Shown in pieces: positions 43,982 to 54,496 of a stretch of DNA of 64,000 bases. The DNA comes from Geminocystis herdmanii PCC 6308 (GTDB lineage Bacteria; Cyanobacteriota; Cyanobacteriia; Cyanobacteriales; Cyanobacteriaceae). The stretch is from positions 1,171,630 through 1,235,629 of the forward strand of contig NZ_CM001775.1 of assembly GCF_000332235.1 (NCBI RefSeq), read 5' to 3'. The notes under the pieces are model-generated. The model was given only the letters and a program-made list of their open reading frames with translations, did not search any database and was not told where the DNA came from. The stretch's first letter is position 1, and the number at the start of each line of letters is the position of its first letter. The position numbers were made by a program, and so were the translations under genes.

Positions 43982-46900
43982 ATGAACTTACCTGATTATA
44001 TTGATAATAAAAATTACACTCTTGAATCGGTTTTGGCTATCATAATTGAAGATAACAACCAATTAACCCTTGATATAGCTACGGGCTTTTTCCGCATTGA
44101 AGCATGGATAAGTTTAGAATCTCCTATGAATAAACTTAACTCTCTCCGTCTTCTAATCGGTAGAGATCCAGCTATTCGTCCTGCTGAAAACGATCGAATA
44201 GACTTGTTAAAGTATTATAGAAAAACTTTACAACAGCAATTAGAAGAAAATCCCTTTAATGTCAATTATAAACAACAAATAGATCGACTAATTGAGTATT
44301 TACAACAAGATAAAATAGAAGTAAGATTGTTCGGTGCATTAGGAGATAAAAACCAGTTTCTTCATGCCAAAGCCTATATTTTTGATGAGTACAGTATCGT
44401 TGGTTCATCTAACTTTACTCCAGCAGGATTAAAAGCTAATAGTGAATTAAATATTGTTAATAAAATAGGTGCGATCGCCCGTGATTTAAGAAATAATTGG
44501 TTTGAAAGATTTTGGCATGATCATAGTGTCGATATTAATTATAAACAGAAATTAATAGATACCTTAAACGCCTCAAAATTTGGCAGTAAAGCCTATACCC
44601 CCTATCAAGTATTTATCAAGGCATTATACGAATTATTTAAAGAAGATACCAACATTAATGAAGGAAATATCACAGGAGTTGACTTAGCAGATTTTCAAAA
44701 AGAAGGATTCAAAAAAGCTATCAGACTGATGGAAAAACATCAAGGGTGTATCGTTGCCGATGCCGTTGGGTTAGGTAAAACCTATATCGGGTTAAGAGTC
44801 ATTGAACATTATTTAATAACGGAAAGAAAACCTAATAAAATACCAAAAGTAATGGTAATTTGCCCTGCCCAATTAAGGGAATTAGTCTGGCGGAAAAAAC
44901 TGGATGAATTTGGCTTAAAAGCTGATATTATCTCTCATGAAGAAATAAGTAGAAAAGATTTTAATTTAAACCGCTATTCTTATTATGATTTAATGGTTAT
45001 TGATGAAGGACATAACTTTAGAAATAGTGGTACAAATCGCTATAATAATCTCCTCAAATTAGTTAATAGTGGTAACAGAAATAAAAAGATATTAATGTTA
45101 ACGGCAACGCCTATTAATAATAGCGTTTATGACCTATATCATCAAATATTAATCTTAGCTAGAGGTAATGAAAGTTATTATCGAGAATACGGAATTAGTA
45201 ACTTAAACGGTTATTTTAAAGCCTTACATCAAGGCAAAACAGAAATCACCGAATTGTTATTTCAAACGATGGTGAGAAGAAGCCGTCAAGATGTAATTAG
45301 AAGACAAGAAGCAGGAGAAGAAATTATTATTGCAGGTACAAAAATTCATTTTCCCAAAAGAGAATTAGAAAGATTTACCTATAACTTTGAAGCCGAATAT
45401 CAGGGTTTATATATTGGCATTGCTAACAGCATCGATCAACTAAATTTATCACCCTATAATATTAAATCATTTAAACTCAAAAAAGTTCAAACTGATGAAG
45501 CAGAAGTTAAAAGAAATTATGCCTTAGTCAATTTGCAAAAAGCACTATATTTAAAAAGATTTGAAAGTAGCTTAATTGCCTTTAAAAAGACAGTAACTAA
45601 TCAAAAACAATTCCAAGAAAAATTTTACCAATTACTAACCAAAGAAGGTAAATTATTAGATAGTAAAAACTTTAGAAAGTTAATCCTTGCCCTTGAAGAT
45701 GAAGAAGAAAATATAACCGTTACAGACATCATTCAACAATTAGAAGAAATAGATGCTAAACAATACAATTTACCAGAGTTACAACAACACATCGAACACG
45801 ATTTAAGGCTACTTAATCAAATATTAGAGCAAATTAACCAAATAGAAAATAATCTACCTAAATCCTTAGAAAAACAAGACGAATCTACTCCTAAATCGTC
45901 CTTACAAATAGGTACGTCCCCTAACTCCTACCTTATGAAAGAGGGTAGAGAGGGAGTCATACCTCATTATGATGAAAAATTAAAGGCATTTAAAAACTTA
46001 TTAATTAAACTTAAAGGGAAAAAAATATTAGTTTTTAGTTACTATAAAGATACTGCTAAATATCTCTATCAAGAATTAATAAAAGATCAATATTTCCTGA
46101 GTCAATTAGATAATCCCAAAATTGATATTTTGACAGGAGATAGCAGTAGTCAGCAAAGACAAGAAAAAGTTAACCGTTTCGCCCCAAAAGCCAATCTTAG
46201 CAACGATAATCCTCAACAAAAATTAGAACAGTTACAGCAATTATTACAAAATCCCATCGATATTTTAGTCTGTACTGATGTACTGTCAGAAGGGCAAAAT
46301 TTGCAGGATGCAGGAATATTAATTAACTATGATTTACACTGGAATCCTGTCAGAATGATTCAAAGGGCTGGAAGAATCGATCGACTCGGTACAGAATATG
46401 ACACCCTCTACATCTATAACTGCTTCCCCGAAGAAGGATTAGAGGTGTTATTGGGGTTAGTGAAAAGACTACAAGATAGAATTGCTACCATCGATCGAGA
46501 AGTAGGATTAGATGCCAGTGTATTAGGAGAAATTATAACAGGCAGAAGTTTAGAACAATTAGAGAGACTAAAAAAAGCTGATACAGACGCAGAAAAACAG
46601 GCTATTTTAGAGGAATTAGAAGCAGAAATCGAGTTAGTATCCCTCGATGAGATGAAATTGCCTTTAATTGAATTTATCCAACAAGTAGGACAAGAATTAG
46701 TAGAAGAAATCCCATTAGGTATTCATAGTACTAAAAACTTAAATATACCTGACAAAAACTTTAAAGAAGGAGGACTTTTTTTAGCGTTTAAATCTGATGA
46801 TAAACACTTCTGGCAACTATTCCCTCGTCTTAATGGTTCGATTGTCACCGATGAAGATAAAATGATTACAGATAAACGGAAAATATTTAATTATCTTAAA

Positions 46901-47356
46901 TGTAATCAATCCGATTATCCTAACCCCGATAATTTATCGCCAGTAGCTTTTGATAGTGCTATTTTCCCAGTGTTAGAAAGTGCTGTTGATCAAATCTTAA
47001 CTTATTTTAAGAAACAACAGACTGCTAGAAAGGTAAAACCATCTTTAAATACAACTTTAACTGCTATTGTTAACCTTCTTAAAAAACCAGATTTAAAGAT
47101 AGATAATCAGAATATTATTAAAGATATTTTAAAAGTTATTGATAATATTCCTTTAAAAAGTTTAGATAAAGAAATAAAAAAAATATGGAGTAATTTAAAA
47201 CAACATAAAACTCCCAATATTTTGGTAATAGAATTAAATCAGCTTTTTACTGATAGTGGCTACTATGATGAAATTGAAGATCAAGAAAATCCGATAAAAA
47301 TTATCAAAAGAGAGGAGATTCAATTAGTCTGTTATCAATGGTTTAAACCTGAATAA
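43982..47356 (+). CDS. PLD-domain SNF2-type (SF2) helicase, defence-associated type
   Basis: 1124 residues. An N-terminal phospholipase-D-like domain has one HKD motif ([20 protein letters not shown], from about residue 125). The helicase follows: [11 protein letters not shown] (Q-like), [16 protein letters not shown] (Walker A near 260), [10 protein letters not shown] (DEGH near 340), [10 protein letters not shown] (near 375), then helicase_C with [14 protein letters not shown] and [12 protein letters not shown], and arginine fingers in [13 protein letters not shown]. Such proteins occur with DNA methylases in phage-defence loci. No methylase is adjacent here; the sigma-like gene lies 79 bp upstream. 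Confidence 0.88.
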   Translation: MNLPDYIDNKNYTLESVLAIIIEDNNQLTLDIATGFFRIEAWISLESPMNKLNSLRLLIGRDPAIRPAENDRIDLLKYYRKTLQQQLEENPFNVNYKQQIDRLIEYLQQDKIEVRLFGALGDKNQFLHAKAYIFDEYSIVGSSNFTPAGLKANSELNIVNKIGAIARDLRNNWFERFWHDHSVDINYKQKLIDTLNASKFGSKAYTPYQVFIKALYELFKEDTNINEGNITGVDLADFQKEGFKKAIRLMEKHQGCIVADAVGLGKTYIGLRVIEHYLITERKPNKIPKVMVICPAQLRELVWRKKLDEFGLKADIISHEEISRKDFNLNRYSYYDLMVIDEGHNFRNSGTNRYNNLLKLVNSGNRNKKILMLTATPINNSVYDLYHQILILARGNESYYREYGISNLNGYFKALHQGKTEITELLFQTMVRRSRQDVIRRQEAGEEIIIAGTKIHFPKRELERFTYNFEAEYQGLYIGIANSIDQLNLSPYNIKSFKLKKVQTDEAEVKRNYALVNLQKALYLKRFESSLIAFKKTVTNQKQFQEKFYQLLTKEGKLLDSKNFRKLILALEDEEENITVTDIIQQLEEIDAKQYNLPELQQHIEHDLRLLNQILEQINQIENNLPKSLEKQDESTPKSSLQIGTSPNSYLMKEGREGVIPHYDEKLKAFKNLLIKLKGKKILVFSYYKDTAKYLYQELIKDQYFLSQLDNPKIDILTGDSSSQQRQEKVNRFAPKANLSNDNPQQKLEQLQQLLQNPIDILVCTDVLSEGQNLQDAGILINYDLHWNPVRMIQRAGRIDRLGTEYDTLYIYNCFPEEGLEVLLGLVKRLQDRIATIDREVGLDASVLGEIITGRSLEQLERLKKADTDAEKQAILEELEAEIELVSLDEMKLPLIEFIQQVGQELVEEIPLGIHSTKNLNIPDKNFKEGGLFLAFKSDDKHFWQLFPRLNGSIVTDEDKMITDKRKIFNYLKCNQSDYPNPDNLSPVAFDSAIFPVLESAVDQILTYFKKQQTARKVKPSLNTTLTAIVNLLKKPDLKIDNQNIIKDILKVIDNIPLKSLDKEIKKIWSNLKQHKTPNILVIELNQLFTDSGYYDEIEDQENPIKIIKREEIQLVCYQWFKPE

Positions 47357-47549
47357 TCAATTTTAATATGGGTTATGAGCTAATTATTCATTTATTTTAA
47401 ACTTAGTTACGTTATAATTATGCCTATGGGGGGGATAATTATAAATAGAGTAAAAATCTTAGCAAAAACTTTTTGACACAACCCTATTGAGATTTACCCT
47501 TAAGATAATCTATATTAAGTAACGATAAGTAAAGAAATTTTAAGCAATC

Positions 47550-48290
47550 TTGTTAAATCATACCCTTTTTTCACAGTTAACTACTTTTTTCCCTACCGTC
47601 AGAGAGAATTTTTTTGATTTTCTTTTCAGTTGGTGGTGGCAAAAACAAAAGCGTCAAAACGTCTTCGTTTTCTTCGCCTCGGCGTTTTTAGTGTCTATTC
47701 CAGTGTTTTTTCAAGCGCCTTTAGTTAGGCTTTTTCCCCTATTAAGTCTATTATTAACTTTTGTATGGTTTCGATTAAGTTTTATCTTAAAACGTAAATC
47801 AGAATCTTATATCTGGGGAGATATGTTATGGGGTTTTAGTTGGAGTTGGCTTTGTGGTTCAATATATTGGGGATGGTTGCGAGAAAATCCTGCTATTCAT
47901 ATTCCCATTGAAGCCATTGGTTTACCCTTTGCTTTATGGTGTATCTGGAAAGGTTGGGGTTTAATCGGTAACTATTTCTATCTAGGCTCGTTGATCGGTA
48001 CTGCGATAACTGATTTATACTTTTATATCGCTGGTTTAGTACCCTATTGGCGAGAATTAATGATTACTGATCCTACCTTAGTTAAACCTATTTTACAAGG
48101 TGCGATCGTACAAGTCCAGACTCCTTGGGGAATTAGTTGGGCTGTATTATTGGCAAATGTTTTGTTAGCGATAAGTTTATATGCTTTAGTAAAAAAAGAA
48201 ATCCACTATATAGCCTTTGCTGGTGCTGTTTTAAGTACTATTTTCACTGATGCTTTATTCCTTGTTGCTGCCTATGTGGGAATAAGTTAA
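47550..48290 (+). CDS. DUF3120 membrane protein
   Basis: 246 residues, a cyanobacteria-specific multi-pass membrane family of unknown role. Seven hydrophobic segments. Recognised phrases are FFQAPLVRLFPLLSLLLTF, WGDMLWGFSWSWLCGSIYWG and HIPIEAIGLPFALWCIWKGW. The first codon is given as TTG at 47550; the true start is uncertain and could be any later in-frame start. Monocistronic, with 193 bp upstream. Confidence 0.82.
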   Translation: MLNHTLFSQLTTFFPTVRENFFDFLFSWWWQKQKRQNVFVFFASAFLVSIPVFFQAPLVRLFPLLSLLLTFVWFRLSFILKRKSESYIWGDMLWGFSWSWLCGSIYWGWLRENPAIHIPIEAIGLPFALWCIWKGWGLIGNYFYLGSLIGTAITDLYFYIAGLVPYWRELMITDPTLVKPILQGAIVQVQTPWGISWAVLLANVLLAISLYALVKKEIHYIAFAGAVLSTIFTDALFLVAAYVGIS

Positions 48291-48347
48291 GAATAATGGA
48301 GAATGGAGAATTGAAAATGGAGAATTGAAATAAGTTAAAACCCTGTA

Positions 48348-48370
48348 GGGGTTGAATATTATTCAACCCC
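48348..48370. terminator. Palindrome between DUF3120 and hsp20 genes
   Basis: GGGGTTGAAT, ATT, ATTCAACCCC: a 10-bp stem between two convergent genes, so a probable bidirectional terminator. A second copy is at 52748-52770. Confidence 0.65.
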
Positions 48371-48433
48371 TAGGATAACTCTATTTATTTCTAGTTTTTA
48401 ATTTTCATTTGCCTCTAAACTAGGTTTATTTTC

Positions 48434-48868
48434 TTAGGCTAAATTAACTTTAAACACTTTGTTTTTTACTTCCTCTACTTTAGGTAAATTAAGGGTTAAG
48501 ATACCATCGAAATAATCGGCGGTTACTTTTTCGTTTTGAATGGCAACAGGTAAATTAATAGTTCTTTCAAATTTACCATAATTAAATTCAGAAATATAGT
48601 AACCGTTGTCTTTATTTTCTTCTTGATGGCGATATTCGCCACTAATTTTTACCATGTCATGGGTGACACTAATATCAATATCTTTTTTATTGATTCCGGG
48701 TAATAATACTTTTAATGTTAAACTATTATAGTTATCAAATAGTTCGATCGCAGGTTTTACTAAGGAATTGTTAGGGGTATCCCAAGAGGTAATTTCGTCA
48801 AAAAGTCGATTCATTTGACGGTGTAAACTGTTGATGTCAGATAAGGGATAAAAACGAACTAAGGACAT
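48434..48868 (-). CDS. hspA: Small heat-shock protein, Hsp20/alpha-crystallin
   Basis: 144 residues. An alpha-crystallin domain (about 40-140) has KPAIELFDNYNSLTLKVLLP, GINKKDIDISVTHDMVKISGE, YYISEFNYGKFERTINLP and YFDGILTLNLPKVEEV (GxLxLxLPK). The short N-terminus begins MSLVRFYPLSDINSLHRQMN. The family forms ATP-independent chaperone oligomers in cyanobacteria. A promoter is expected between 48868 and 48960; no regulatory palindrome of the CIRCE type was seen. Confidence 0.95.
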   Translation of the reverse strand: MSLVRFYPLSDINSLHRQMNRLFDEITSWDTPNNSLVKPAIELFDNYNSLTLKVLLPGINKKDIDISVTHDMVKISGEYRHQEENKDNGYYISEFNYGKFERTINLPVAIQNEKVTADYFDGILTLNLPKVEEVKNKVFKVNLA

Positions 48869-49011
48869 ATTTATTTCCTCCTAATAACTAATTTAATGAT
48901 TATTTATTTAACTTTGATTGTTATTTTTATAATGTCATAATTTTATTTTGTTGAGAGGAGGGTAAACCGAAAATTCAAGGTAGGTTTAACCCTAATATAT
49001 TTAAAACCATT

Positions 49012-49039
49012 GTAGAGACGTAAAATTTTATGTCTCTAC
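49012..49039. repeat. 28-bp near-perfect palindrome
   Basis: GTAGAGAC and GTCTCTAC enclose the self-complementary GTAAAATTTTAT. It lies 52 bp after the proA-like stop codon and may terminate it, or be a dispersed repeat. Confidence 0.5.
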
Positions 49040-49091
49040 CTAAATTATTTATATCTCTACCTAAAATATGGGTAATTTCTAATGAAAGACT

Positions 49092-50363
49092 TTAATTGTT
49101 ACTGAGGATTTCTCCTCCTCCCATAACAATTTGTTTAAGAGTGGTAAAGGTTTCTAAACTAATTAATCCCCTACGATGTCCTTTCTGATTAGAAATACCT
49201 AAAAAAACAGAATTGCTACCGGGTAGATAACGATAAAAACGAGGGGAAGAATTGACATAGACTAGGGCGCTATCGATTTCCATGGCAAATATTCTTCCTT
49301 CTTGATAGGAGTCTGTTATGATACAATTTGCATGACCACTACTATATTCATTAATCCAGACAATAGCATCATTGAGATCGTCAACGGTACGAAAGGCAAT
49401 ACTATGATTAAATAGGGGTTGATTCCATTGGCTAGGTTTAATCGGTTTAAGATAATCGGGAAAATCGGCGACTAAATTTTCATCTCCAAAAAGGTTGAAT
49501 TTTTGTTCTTTGAGATGGTTAAATAGTCTCACGATCGAATTTAAACTATGATTTTTATTGATTAGTACTTTTTCTATGGCATTGACTCGATCGGGAATAC
49601 TTTTGTAGCTATCAATAATCACATGACGCACTAAATCTAAGTCACCAGAAGATGACCAATATAAACCACAATTAGCGATGGCGGATTTTAACACTGGTGC
49701 GGTGGCTAATTGGGTGACTTTTTGAATTAAACTAGGACGACCGTAAGGGATAATGAGGTTAATATATTGATCTGATGTTACTAAATCTTCGATGGAATAA
49801 CCTTCTTCTGAGGGGAGAAACTGTAAACAACTGGCAGGAAAATTCGCATCTTCTAATGCTACTTGTAAAACTTGGGTGATAATGGTATTCGTATTACTGG
49901 CTTCACTACTACCTCTCAAAATGATAGTATTTCCTGTTTTGATGGCTAAACCTGCGGTAATAATTGCTAACTCTGGTAAGGCTTCATAAATTAAAGCAAT
50001 CACCCCTAAAGGCATTAATTGAGAGTAATTTTGACTGTAGGTGACTTGATAAGGGGAATTAATTACTTTTTGAAAGGGATCAGGTAATTCAGCTAATGTC
50101 TTTAATATTTCGATCGCAGTTTTCAGTCTTTGAGGTGTTAACTTCAACCATTCCAGAATCAAATCTGGCACAGCCATCTCCTTGCTGATTTCCAAATCAA
50201 GGGTATTTGCTTGTAAAATATCATCTAGGCATTCTTCCAGCTTTATCGCCATGTTTAAGACAGCTTGAGAGCGTTCAATTCCTTTGATATTACTCATTTG
50301 TACGAAGGCTTGATGAGCTTGTTGTACAATGAGAGCTGTTTTTTGTGTAGAATTATCTTTCAT
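49092..50363 (-). CDS. proA: Gamma-glutamyl phosphate reductase, divergent paralogue
   Basis: 423 residues. NADPH-dependent reduction of gamma-glutamyl phosphate to glutamate-5-semialdehyde in proline synthesis. Recognised by LMPLGVIALIYEALPELAII, NTIILRGSSEASNTN, DQYINLIIPYGRPSLIQKV, GHANCIITDSYQEGRIFAME and KGHRRGLISLETFTTLKQIV. The presumed catalytic Cys is kept (IANCGLYW), but flanking residues differ from typical ProA (usually DGICHVYID type). It is therefore probably a second, divergent ProA. Confidence 0.85.
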   Translation of the reverse strand: MKDNSTQKTALIVQQAHQAFVQMSNIKGIERSQAVLNMAIKLEECLDDILQANTLDLEISKEMAVPDLILEWLKLTPQRLKTAIEILKTLAELPDPFQKVINSPYQVTYSQNYSQLMPLGVIALIYEALPELAIITAGLAIKTGNTIILRGSSEASNTNTIITQVLQVALEDANFPASCLQFLPSEEGYSIEDLVTSDQYINLIIPYGRPSLIQKVTQLATAPVLKSAIANCGLYWSSSGDLDLVRHVIIDSYKSIPDRVNAIEKVLINKNHSLNSIVRLFNHLKEQKFNLFGDENLVADFPDYLKPIKPSQWNQPLFNHSIAFRTVDDLNDAIVWINEYSSGHANCIITDSYQEGRIFAMEIDSALVYVNSSPRFYRYLPGSNSVFLGISNQKGHRRGLISLETFTTLKQIVMGGGEILSNN

Positions 50364-50373
50364 ATTCTTGATT

Positions 50374-50781
50374 TTAACGGCGATAAGCTAACCACAAAGA
50401 AATACATAGTAGGATTAAGATTAGTCCTAATATGATACCAGAAATTAACTTAACTCCCCCATTAAGAGTGATGAGTAAGGGAATAGAAATAAGTATGGAG
50501 GCTAGAAAACAACTCAGGGTAAGATAAAAATAACTTTCCTGCCAAGGTTTTTGAGTTAACATCCATGCTTTACCATTCCAACGCCATTTTTTTTTGTACG
50601 GATAACTAGGGGTTAATTGTTCGATACATTCTTCTTCATCCGTTACTACAAAAATTTGTTGACATCGATCGCACCCCATAGCTTCCGTTAAGATAATAGG
50701 TAATAATCGCCCTTTACGACGACAAGGGCAAGGATACTCACAATTTAAGTCGATTTTAACGATTTTTTTTTGCCAACGCAC
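50374..50781 (-). CDS. Two-helix membrane protein with Cys motifs, conserved cyanobacterial
   Basis: 135 residues. The N-terminal soluble part has CEYPCPCRRKGRLLPI and MGCDRCQQIFVV, which could form a zinc ribbon. The C-terminal third has two hydrophobic helices (about 84-103 and 109-130). It is 10 bp upstream of the proA paralogue on the same strand, so co-transcribed. I know of no assigned function. Confidence 0.7.
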   Translation of the reverse strand: MRWQKKIVKIDLNCEYPCPCRRKGRLLPIILTEAMGCDRCQQIFVVTDEEECIEQLTPSYPYKKKWRWNGKAWMLTQKPWQESYFYLTLSCFLASILISIPLLITLNGGVKLISGIILGLILILLCISLWLAYRR

Positions 50782-51025
50782 AATATTTGTACCTCAGTAA
50801 ATTATAAAATTTATTGGTAAAGACAAGGTTTTAGGCTTTAGGTTTTAGGTTTTAGGTAAATTTTTTGATTTTAAACTGCGACACTTAATACTAAATACCT
50901 GAATTCGATGTCAAACTTTTAAATTACCTAAGTTTGATATAAGAAACCTTTAATAATAAAGGTTTAAGAATGAAACAACCTTGTCTTTTCCCCTCTCCCC
51001 TAGTAAACTTAGAGGGGGTTGAGCT

Positions 51026-52603
51026 TTATAAACCAATACCAATACCTAAACGACTTGCTAAACTGGGAGTTATGGGAATCAGAGTTGTTAAAGATAAGAA
51101 AATTAATATTAATCCCCATGCGGCTCTGGTATCATTAGGTTCTGTTAATTCGTTAAGACTAGGACGTTCTAAGTCTCTTTGTAAAAATAAGATTACGATC
51201 GCCCAATAGAAGGGTAAAGAGTTGATAGGATTTAAAATACTCACAATAGCCAAAACAATTAATGTGCCAATGGTAGCACGGCGACAGGTTTTTCGACCAT
51301 AGATAGCTTGAATAATTCTACCGCCATCGAGTTGCCCAGCAGGTAACAAGTTAAGCGCGGTGATAACTAATCCTAACCAACCTAAAATCGTCAAAGGATT
51401 AACAGCTACACTGTCTCCTTGTAAGGCAGAATTAAAAAATAACTTCGCTAAAATACCCACTAAAATTGAACCTTGAAAAAAGTTAGTAGGTATTTCAAAA
51501 GTACCGCCCATAGTGGACATCCCCAAGCCTAATAATAACATCCCTAAAGATACTGCAAACCCAGTGGCAGGTCCTGCAAAAGAAATATCAAATAATACTG
51601 ATCGATTAGGAATCAGAGACTCGAAACGAGTAATCGCCCCAAAACTGCCGATTTGAATGGTAGGCAAAAAGAAAGGTAAGCTAATTTTAACATTATTTTT
51701 AGCTCCAATAATCTGATGTCCCATTTCATGGCTTAATAAAATTACCCATAAACCAATACATAAAGGTAAAACTTCGACATAACGATTCCAGTTTCCGACT
51801 AAATCAAATCCTAACAGCAATGCGATCGCTTCCATGCTAGTAAAAATTGTTGCTAACAATAATACTAAAGCCAGATTTTTTTGAGCAAGGGTAGTTGTTT
51901 TTGGATCATTAGTACTAGGTAGAATGATCACAACAGGTTTTCCTTCAGGAGTTTCCACTAAAAATAAACGATATTTTTCCCCTAATTTTGTCTTTAATTT
52001 TTCTGTTAAATTACTATGGATTAACTCAGCGTCTCCTCTTAAATTACCTTTTAAAATAACTCCTTCTTGATAGGGGATAGTTTCGGTAATAAAAAAGGTA
52101 TCAATACCAAAAATTGTTTTAATTTGTTTTAAATCATCTTCATCAATGGGCTTAAAATCTACTTGTAGTTGTTGTTCGATTTTAAGAGGATAATTATTCT
52201 CTTTTATCTTCACTGGCTCATTCGGGTTTGAGGGTTTTTTTTCTGATGTCATTTGCTCTACTAAATCAGTTTTTTCTAGTGCAGAAATTAATTGTTGTTT
52301 GAATGTTTCTAACTTTTCTGAATCAACTTTTTCTGTCGCTTTTTTCCTAATTAAGTTACCTAAATAAATATAAAAACCTGATGATAAAACTAATAGTAAA
52401 ATAATAGCAATGATATTCAAGTAAACTCCTGTGGCTAATAATGCAAAAAATACTAGCCAAGGAGTCATTAAACTTATGGATTGTAACCAAGCTAAAATGC
52501 CAATTTCTCCGTAAGGTTTTGCTCGATTATAACCCCAAAGAATAAGACCTATAGCCACTAAAATAATGGCTATAATTACAAAATTTTGTGATAAATTAAA
52601 CAT
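51026..52603 (-). CDS. Site-2 protease family (M50) membrane metalloprotease, EGY-like
   Basis: 525 residues. A soluble N-terminal half (with IFGIDTFFITETIPYQEGVI) is flanked by membrane segments. The M50 core has VILLSHEMGHQIIGA (zinc-binding HExxH near residue 290) and the third ligand motif LLPAGQLDGGRIIQ (near 420). It resembles the chloroplast EGY proteins and cyanobacterial S2P homologues. It likely cleaves substrates inside the membrane; the target is unknown. Eight or more hydrophobic helices. Confidence 0.9.
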   Translation of the reverse strand: MFNLSQNFVIIAIILVAIGLILWGYNRAKPYGEIGILAWLQSISLMTPWLVFFALLATGVYLNIIAIILLLVLSSGFYIYLGNLIRKKATEKVDSEKLETFKQQLISALEKTDLVEQMTSEKKPSNPNEPVKIKENNYPLKIEQQLQVDFKPIDEDDLKQIKTIFGIDTFFITETIPYQEGVILKGNLRGDAELIHSNLTEKLKTKLGEKYRLFLVETPEGKPVVIILPSTNDPKTTTLAQKNLALVLLLATIFTSMEAIALLLGFDLVGNWNRYVEVLPLCIGLWVILLSHEMGHQIIGAKNNVKISLPFFLPTIQIGSFGAITRFESLIPNRSVLFDISFAGPATGFAVSLGMLLLGLGMSTMGGTFEIPTNFFQGSILVGILAKLFFNSALQGDSVAVNPLTILGWLGLVITALNLLPAGQLDGGRIIQAIYGRKTCRRATIGTLIVLAIVSILNPINSLPFYWAIVILFLQRDLERPSLNELTEPNDTRAAWGLILIFLSLTTLIPITPSLASRLGIGIGL

Positions 52604-52702
52604 GATTTATAGTGAATAAAAAATAGTGTTTTAAAAACAATCTTTAATTAATAGAATGGTATCATAGATCGCCTCACAATAAATTGATGAGGCTAATAGT
52701 AA

Positions 52703-52770
52703 ACGTTCAATAAATTGAACTAAGAAATTATATTTTATCGATTCGTAGGGGTTGAATAATATTCAACCCT
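52703..52770. repeat. Two dispersed palindromes upstream of the S2P gene
   Basis: ACGTTCAATAAATTGAAC (52703-52720) is the reverse complement of 23518-23535. GGGGTTGAAT and ATTCAACCCT (52748-52770) match the palindrome at 48348 but for one base. Confidence 0.6.
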
Positions 52771-52866
52771 AACATGGTTTTAACCCTTTAAATTAAATTA
52801 AATTAAACTCATAATATCCAACACCTAAAAACTACCCTTATAAAAAATTCTTGCATAAAATTTAGT

Positions 52867-53760
52867 TTAAGTTAAAAGACTTTTACGCAAGTTACCATCA
52901 TTTTTTGTTAATAAAATTTCGGCTTCGTCTTTAGTTTTCTGACTCCAGTGCATCAATAATGCTAATTTTACCTTATATCCACTGGCTTTTAACAGTTCGA
53001 TCGAATCCTCCCGACTCAAATCTGTCAAATCGCTAATAATTCTCAAGGCTCGATCTTCTAGTTTACTATTAGTTACAGAAACATCGATCATGCGATTGCC
53101 GTAAACTTTACCTAGCTTTACCATCACTCCCGTAGAAATAATGTTCAGTGCCATTTTTGTAACCGTACCTGCCTTCAAACGAGTTGAACCTGCTAAAATT
53201 TCCGCCCCTGTCAGCAATCTAATATCAATATCCGCAGAAATGGTAACTTGCTCTTTTGGTACACAACTGATGGCAACCGTAACTGCCCCCAGTTTTTTCG
53301 CTTCTTCCAGCGCACCATGTACATAGGGAGTTGTACCTCCTGCGGTAATTCCAATTACAACATCTAAATTACCGATCGATCGATCGAGCATAGCAGTAGC
53401 CCCATCTTCCGATCGATCTTCAAGGGCTTCCGAACTCTTAACCAGAGCGGATTCTCCCCCGGCTAGAATGCCCTGTACCATGTCGGGATTTGTGCAGAAG
53501 GTGGGGGGACATTCGGCGGCATCAAGCACCCCTAAACGTCCGCTAGTACCCGCTCCAATGTAAAATAAACGCCCTCCCTTGCGTAAGGATTGAGCGGTGA
53601 TGTCGATGGTTTGAGCTAACTCCTGTCGTGCTTGTGCGATCGCATCAATGGTTTTTTGATCCTCTTGATTGAATAAATCAACGATTTCTAAAGCCGAAAG
53701 TTGATCTAAATTAACACTAGCGGTGTTAATCTGTTCTGTTAATAAATGACCACGATTCAT
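52867..53760 (-). CDS. murQ: N-acetylmuramic acid 6-phosphate etherase
   Basis: Cleaves the lactyl ether of N-acetylmuramate-6-P to give GlcNAc-6-P and lactate in cell-wall recycling. Starts MNRGHLLTEQ at 53760; a longer reading from 53811 adds residues encoded by a repeat and is rejected. Motifs: GRLFYIGAGTSGRLGVLDAA (SIS domain), ECPPTFCTNPDMVQGILAGG, SEDGATAM and GITAGGTTPYVHGAL, then GSTRLKAGTVTKMALNII. About 297 residues, complete. Confidence 0.94.
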   Translation of the reverse strand: MNRGHLLTEQINTASVNLDQLSALEIVDLFNQEDQKTIDAIAQARQELAQTIDITAQSLRKGGRLFYIGAGTSGRLGVLDAAECPPTFCTNPDMVQGILAGGESALVKSSEALEDRSEDGATAMLDRSIGNLDVVIGITAGGTTPYVHGALEEAKKLGAVTVAISCVPKEQVTISADIDIRLLTGAEILAGSTRLKAGTVTKMALNIISTGVMVKLGKVYGNRMIDVSVTNSKLEDRALRIISDLTDLSREDSIELLKASGYKVKLALLMHWSQKTKDEAEILLTKNDGNLRKSLLT

Positions 53761-53845
53761 AATAAATAATTGAGAATGGATAATGGAGAATGGAAAATTG
53801 AGAATTAACACCTAAATTCTTTATTACTTATTACTTATCACTTAA

Positions 53846-54232
53846 TTACAGAAGTCCTTCGAGTTGACGGCGGATGCGTTCTAATTCAAAAGCTGACATA
53901 TCCACTGCGGATGATTCGGATTCGGGAGAAGGATAACTAGCGTCTTCACTCCAGTCAGTTTGTTCAACATTTTTTTCTGGGGGAATTTCTAGCATTCCTT
54001 CATTGATAAATTTCGATTCGTAACCTGCGGATACGCAAAATTCTTCCACTTCATCTTGTTCGATGCCTTCTACACTAGGGGTAGGAAAATCTTGAGCTTC
54101 CAGTAATAGAGCGTAACGAGTTGCATCATCTTCAGATTCAAACATTAATACAAAGTCTCGATCGCCAATTTGCAGGGTGTGGATTCCTTCGTTAGCTGTG
54201 CCTGAATTATATAATAAAACGTATATTCGCAT
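53846..54232 (-). CDS. DUF3110 family protein
   Basis: 128-residue cyanobacterial/plastid family. MRIYVLLYNSGTANEGIHTL is the family start, followed by FVLMFESEDDATRYALLLEA and a phrase ending EEFCVSAGY. The C-terminus is acidic and Ser-rich, then a helix (FELERIRRQLEGLL). Function unknown. Confidence 0.85.
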   Translation of the reverse strand: MRIYVLLYNSGTANEGIHTLQIGDRDFVLMFESEDDATRYALLLEAQDFPTPSVEGIEQDEVEEFCVSAGYESKFINEGMLEIPPEKNVEQTDWSEDASYPSPESESSAVDMSAFELERIRRQLEGLL

Positions 54233-54272
54233 TTAAACTATTGATTAATATTAATTGATTTTAACTTCTGAG

Positions 54273-54402
54273 AAGTTGTTTTAAAAGTTTCTGATCCCCC
54301 TAAATCCCCCTTAATAAGGAGGACTTTGTTTAATATCCGCCCTTTTTCAAGGGGGGGCAAGGGGGGGATCAATTATCAAAATTATGGCTTTTCAAACAGC
54401 TT
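54273..54402. mobile_element. 130-bp MITE-like element
   Basis: AAGTTGTTTTAAAAG (54273-54287) and CTTTTCAAACAGCTT (54388-54402) are inverted ends with two mismatches. Nested inside are GATCCCCC (54293) and GGGGGATC (54363-54370), enclosing C- and G-rich palindromic words. There is no coding capacity. It lies in the space upstream of the DUF3110 gene. Its interior resembles the element at 21389-21509. Confidence 0.65.
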
Positions 54403-54496
54403 ATGATGTTAATTTTAATATTGATGATTCTTCTTGTCTATAAAGATTTATTAAATACTTAGATTTAATACTAAATAAGTTAATAAATATCGTAAA

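Noticed and set aside
50970-51209. 79-codon plus-strand frame
   Set aside because: Mostly antisense to the 3' end of the S2P protease gene, with low-complexity content.
53761-53811. N-terminal extension of MurQ
   Set aside because: The extra residues are a translation of a decayed tandem repeat. MNRGHL at 53760 matches the family start.
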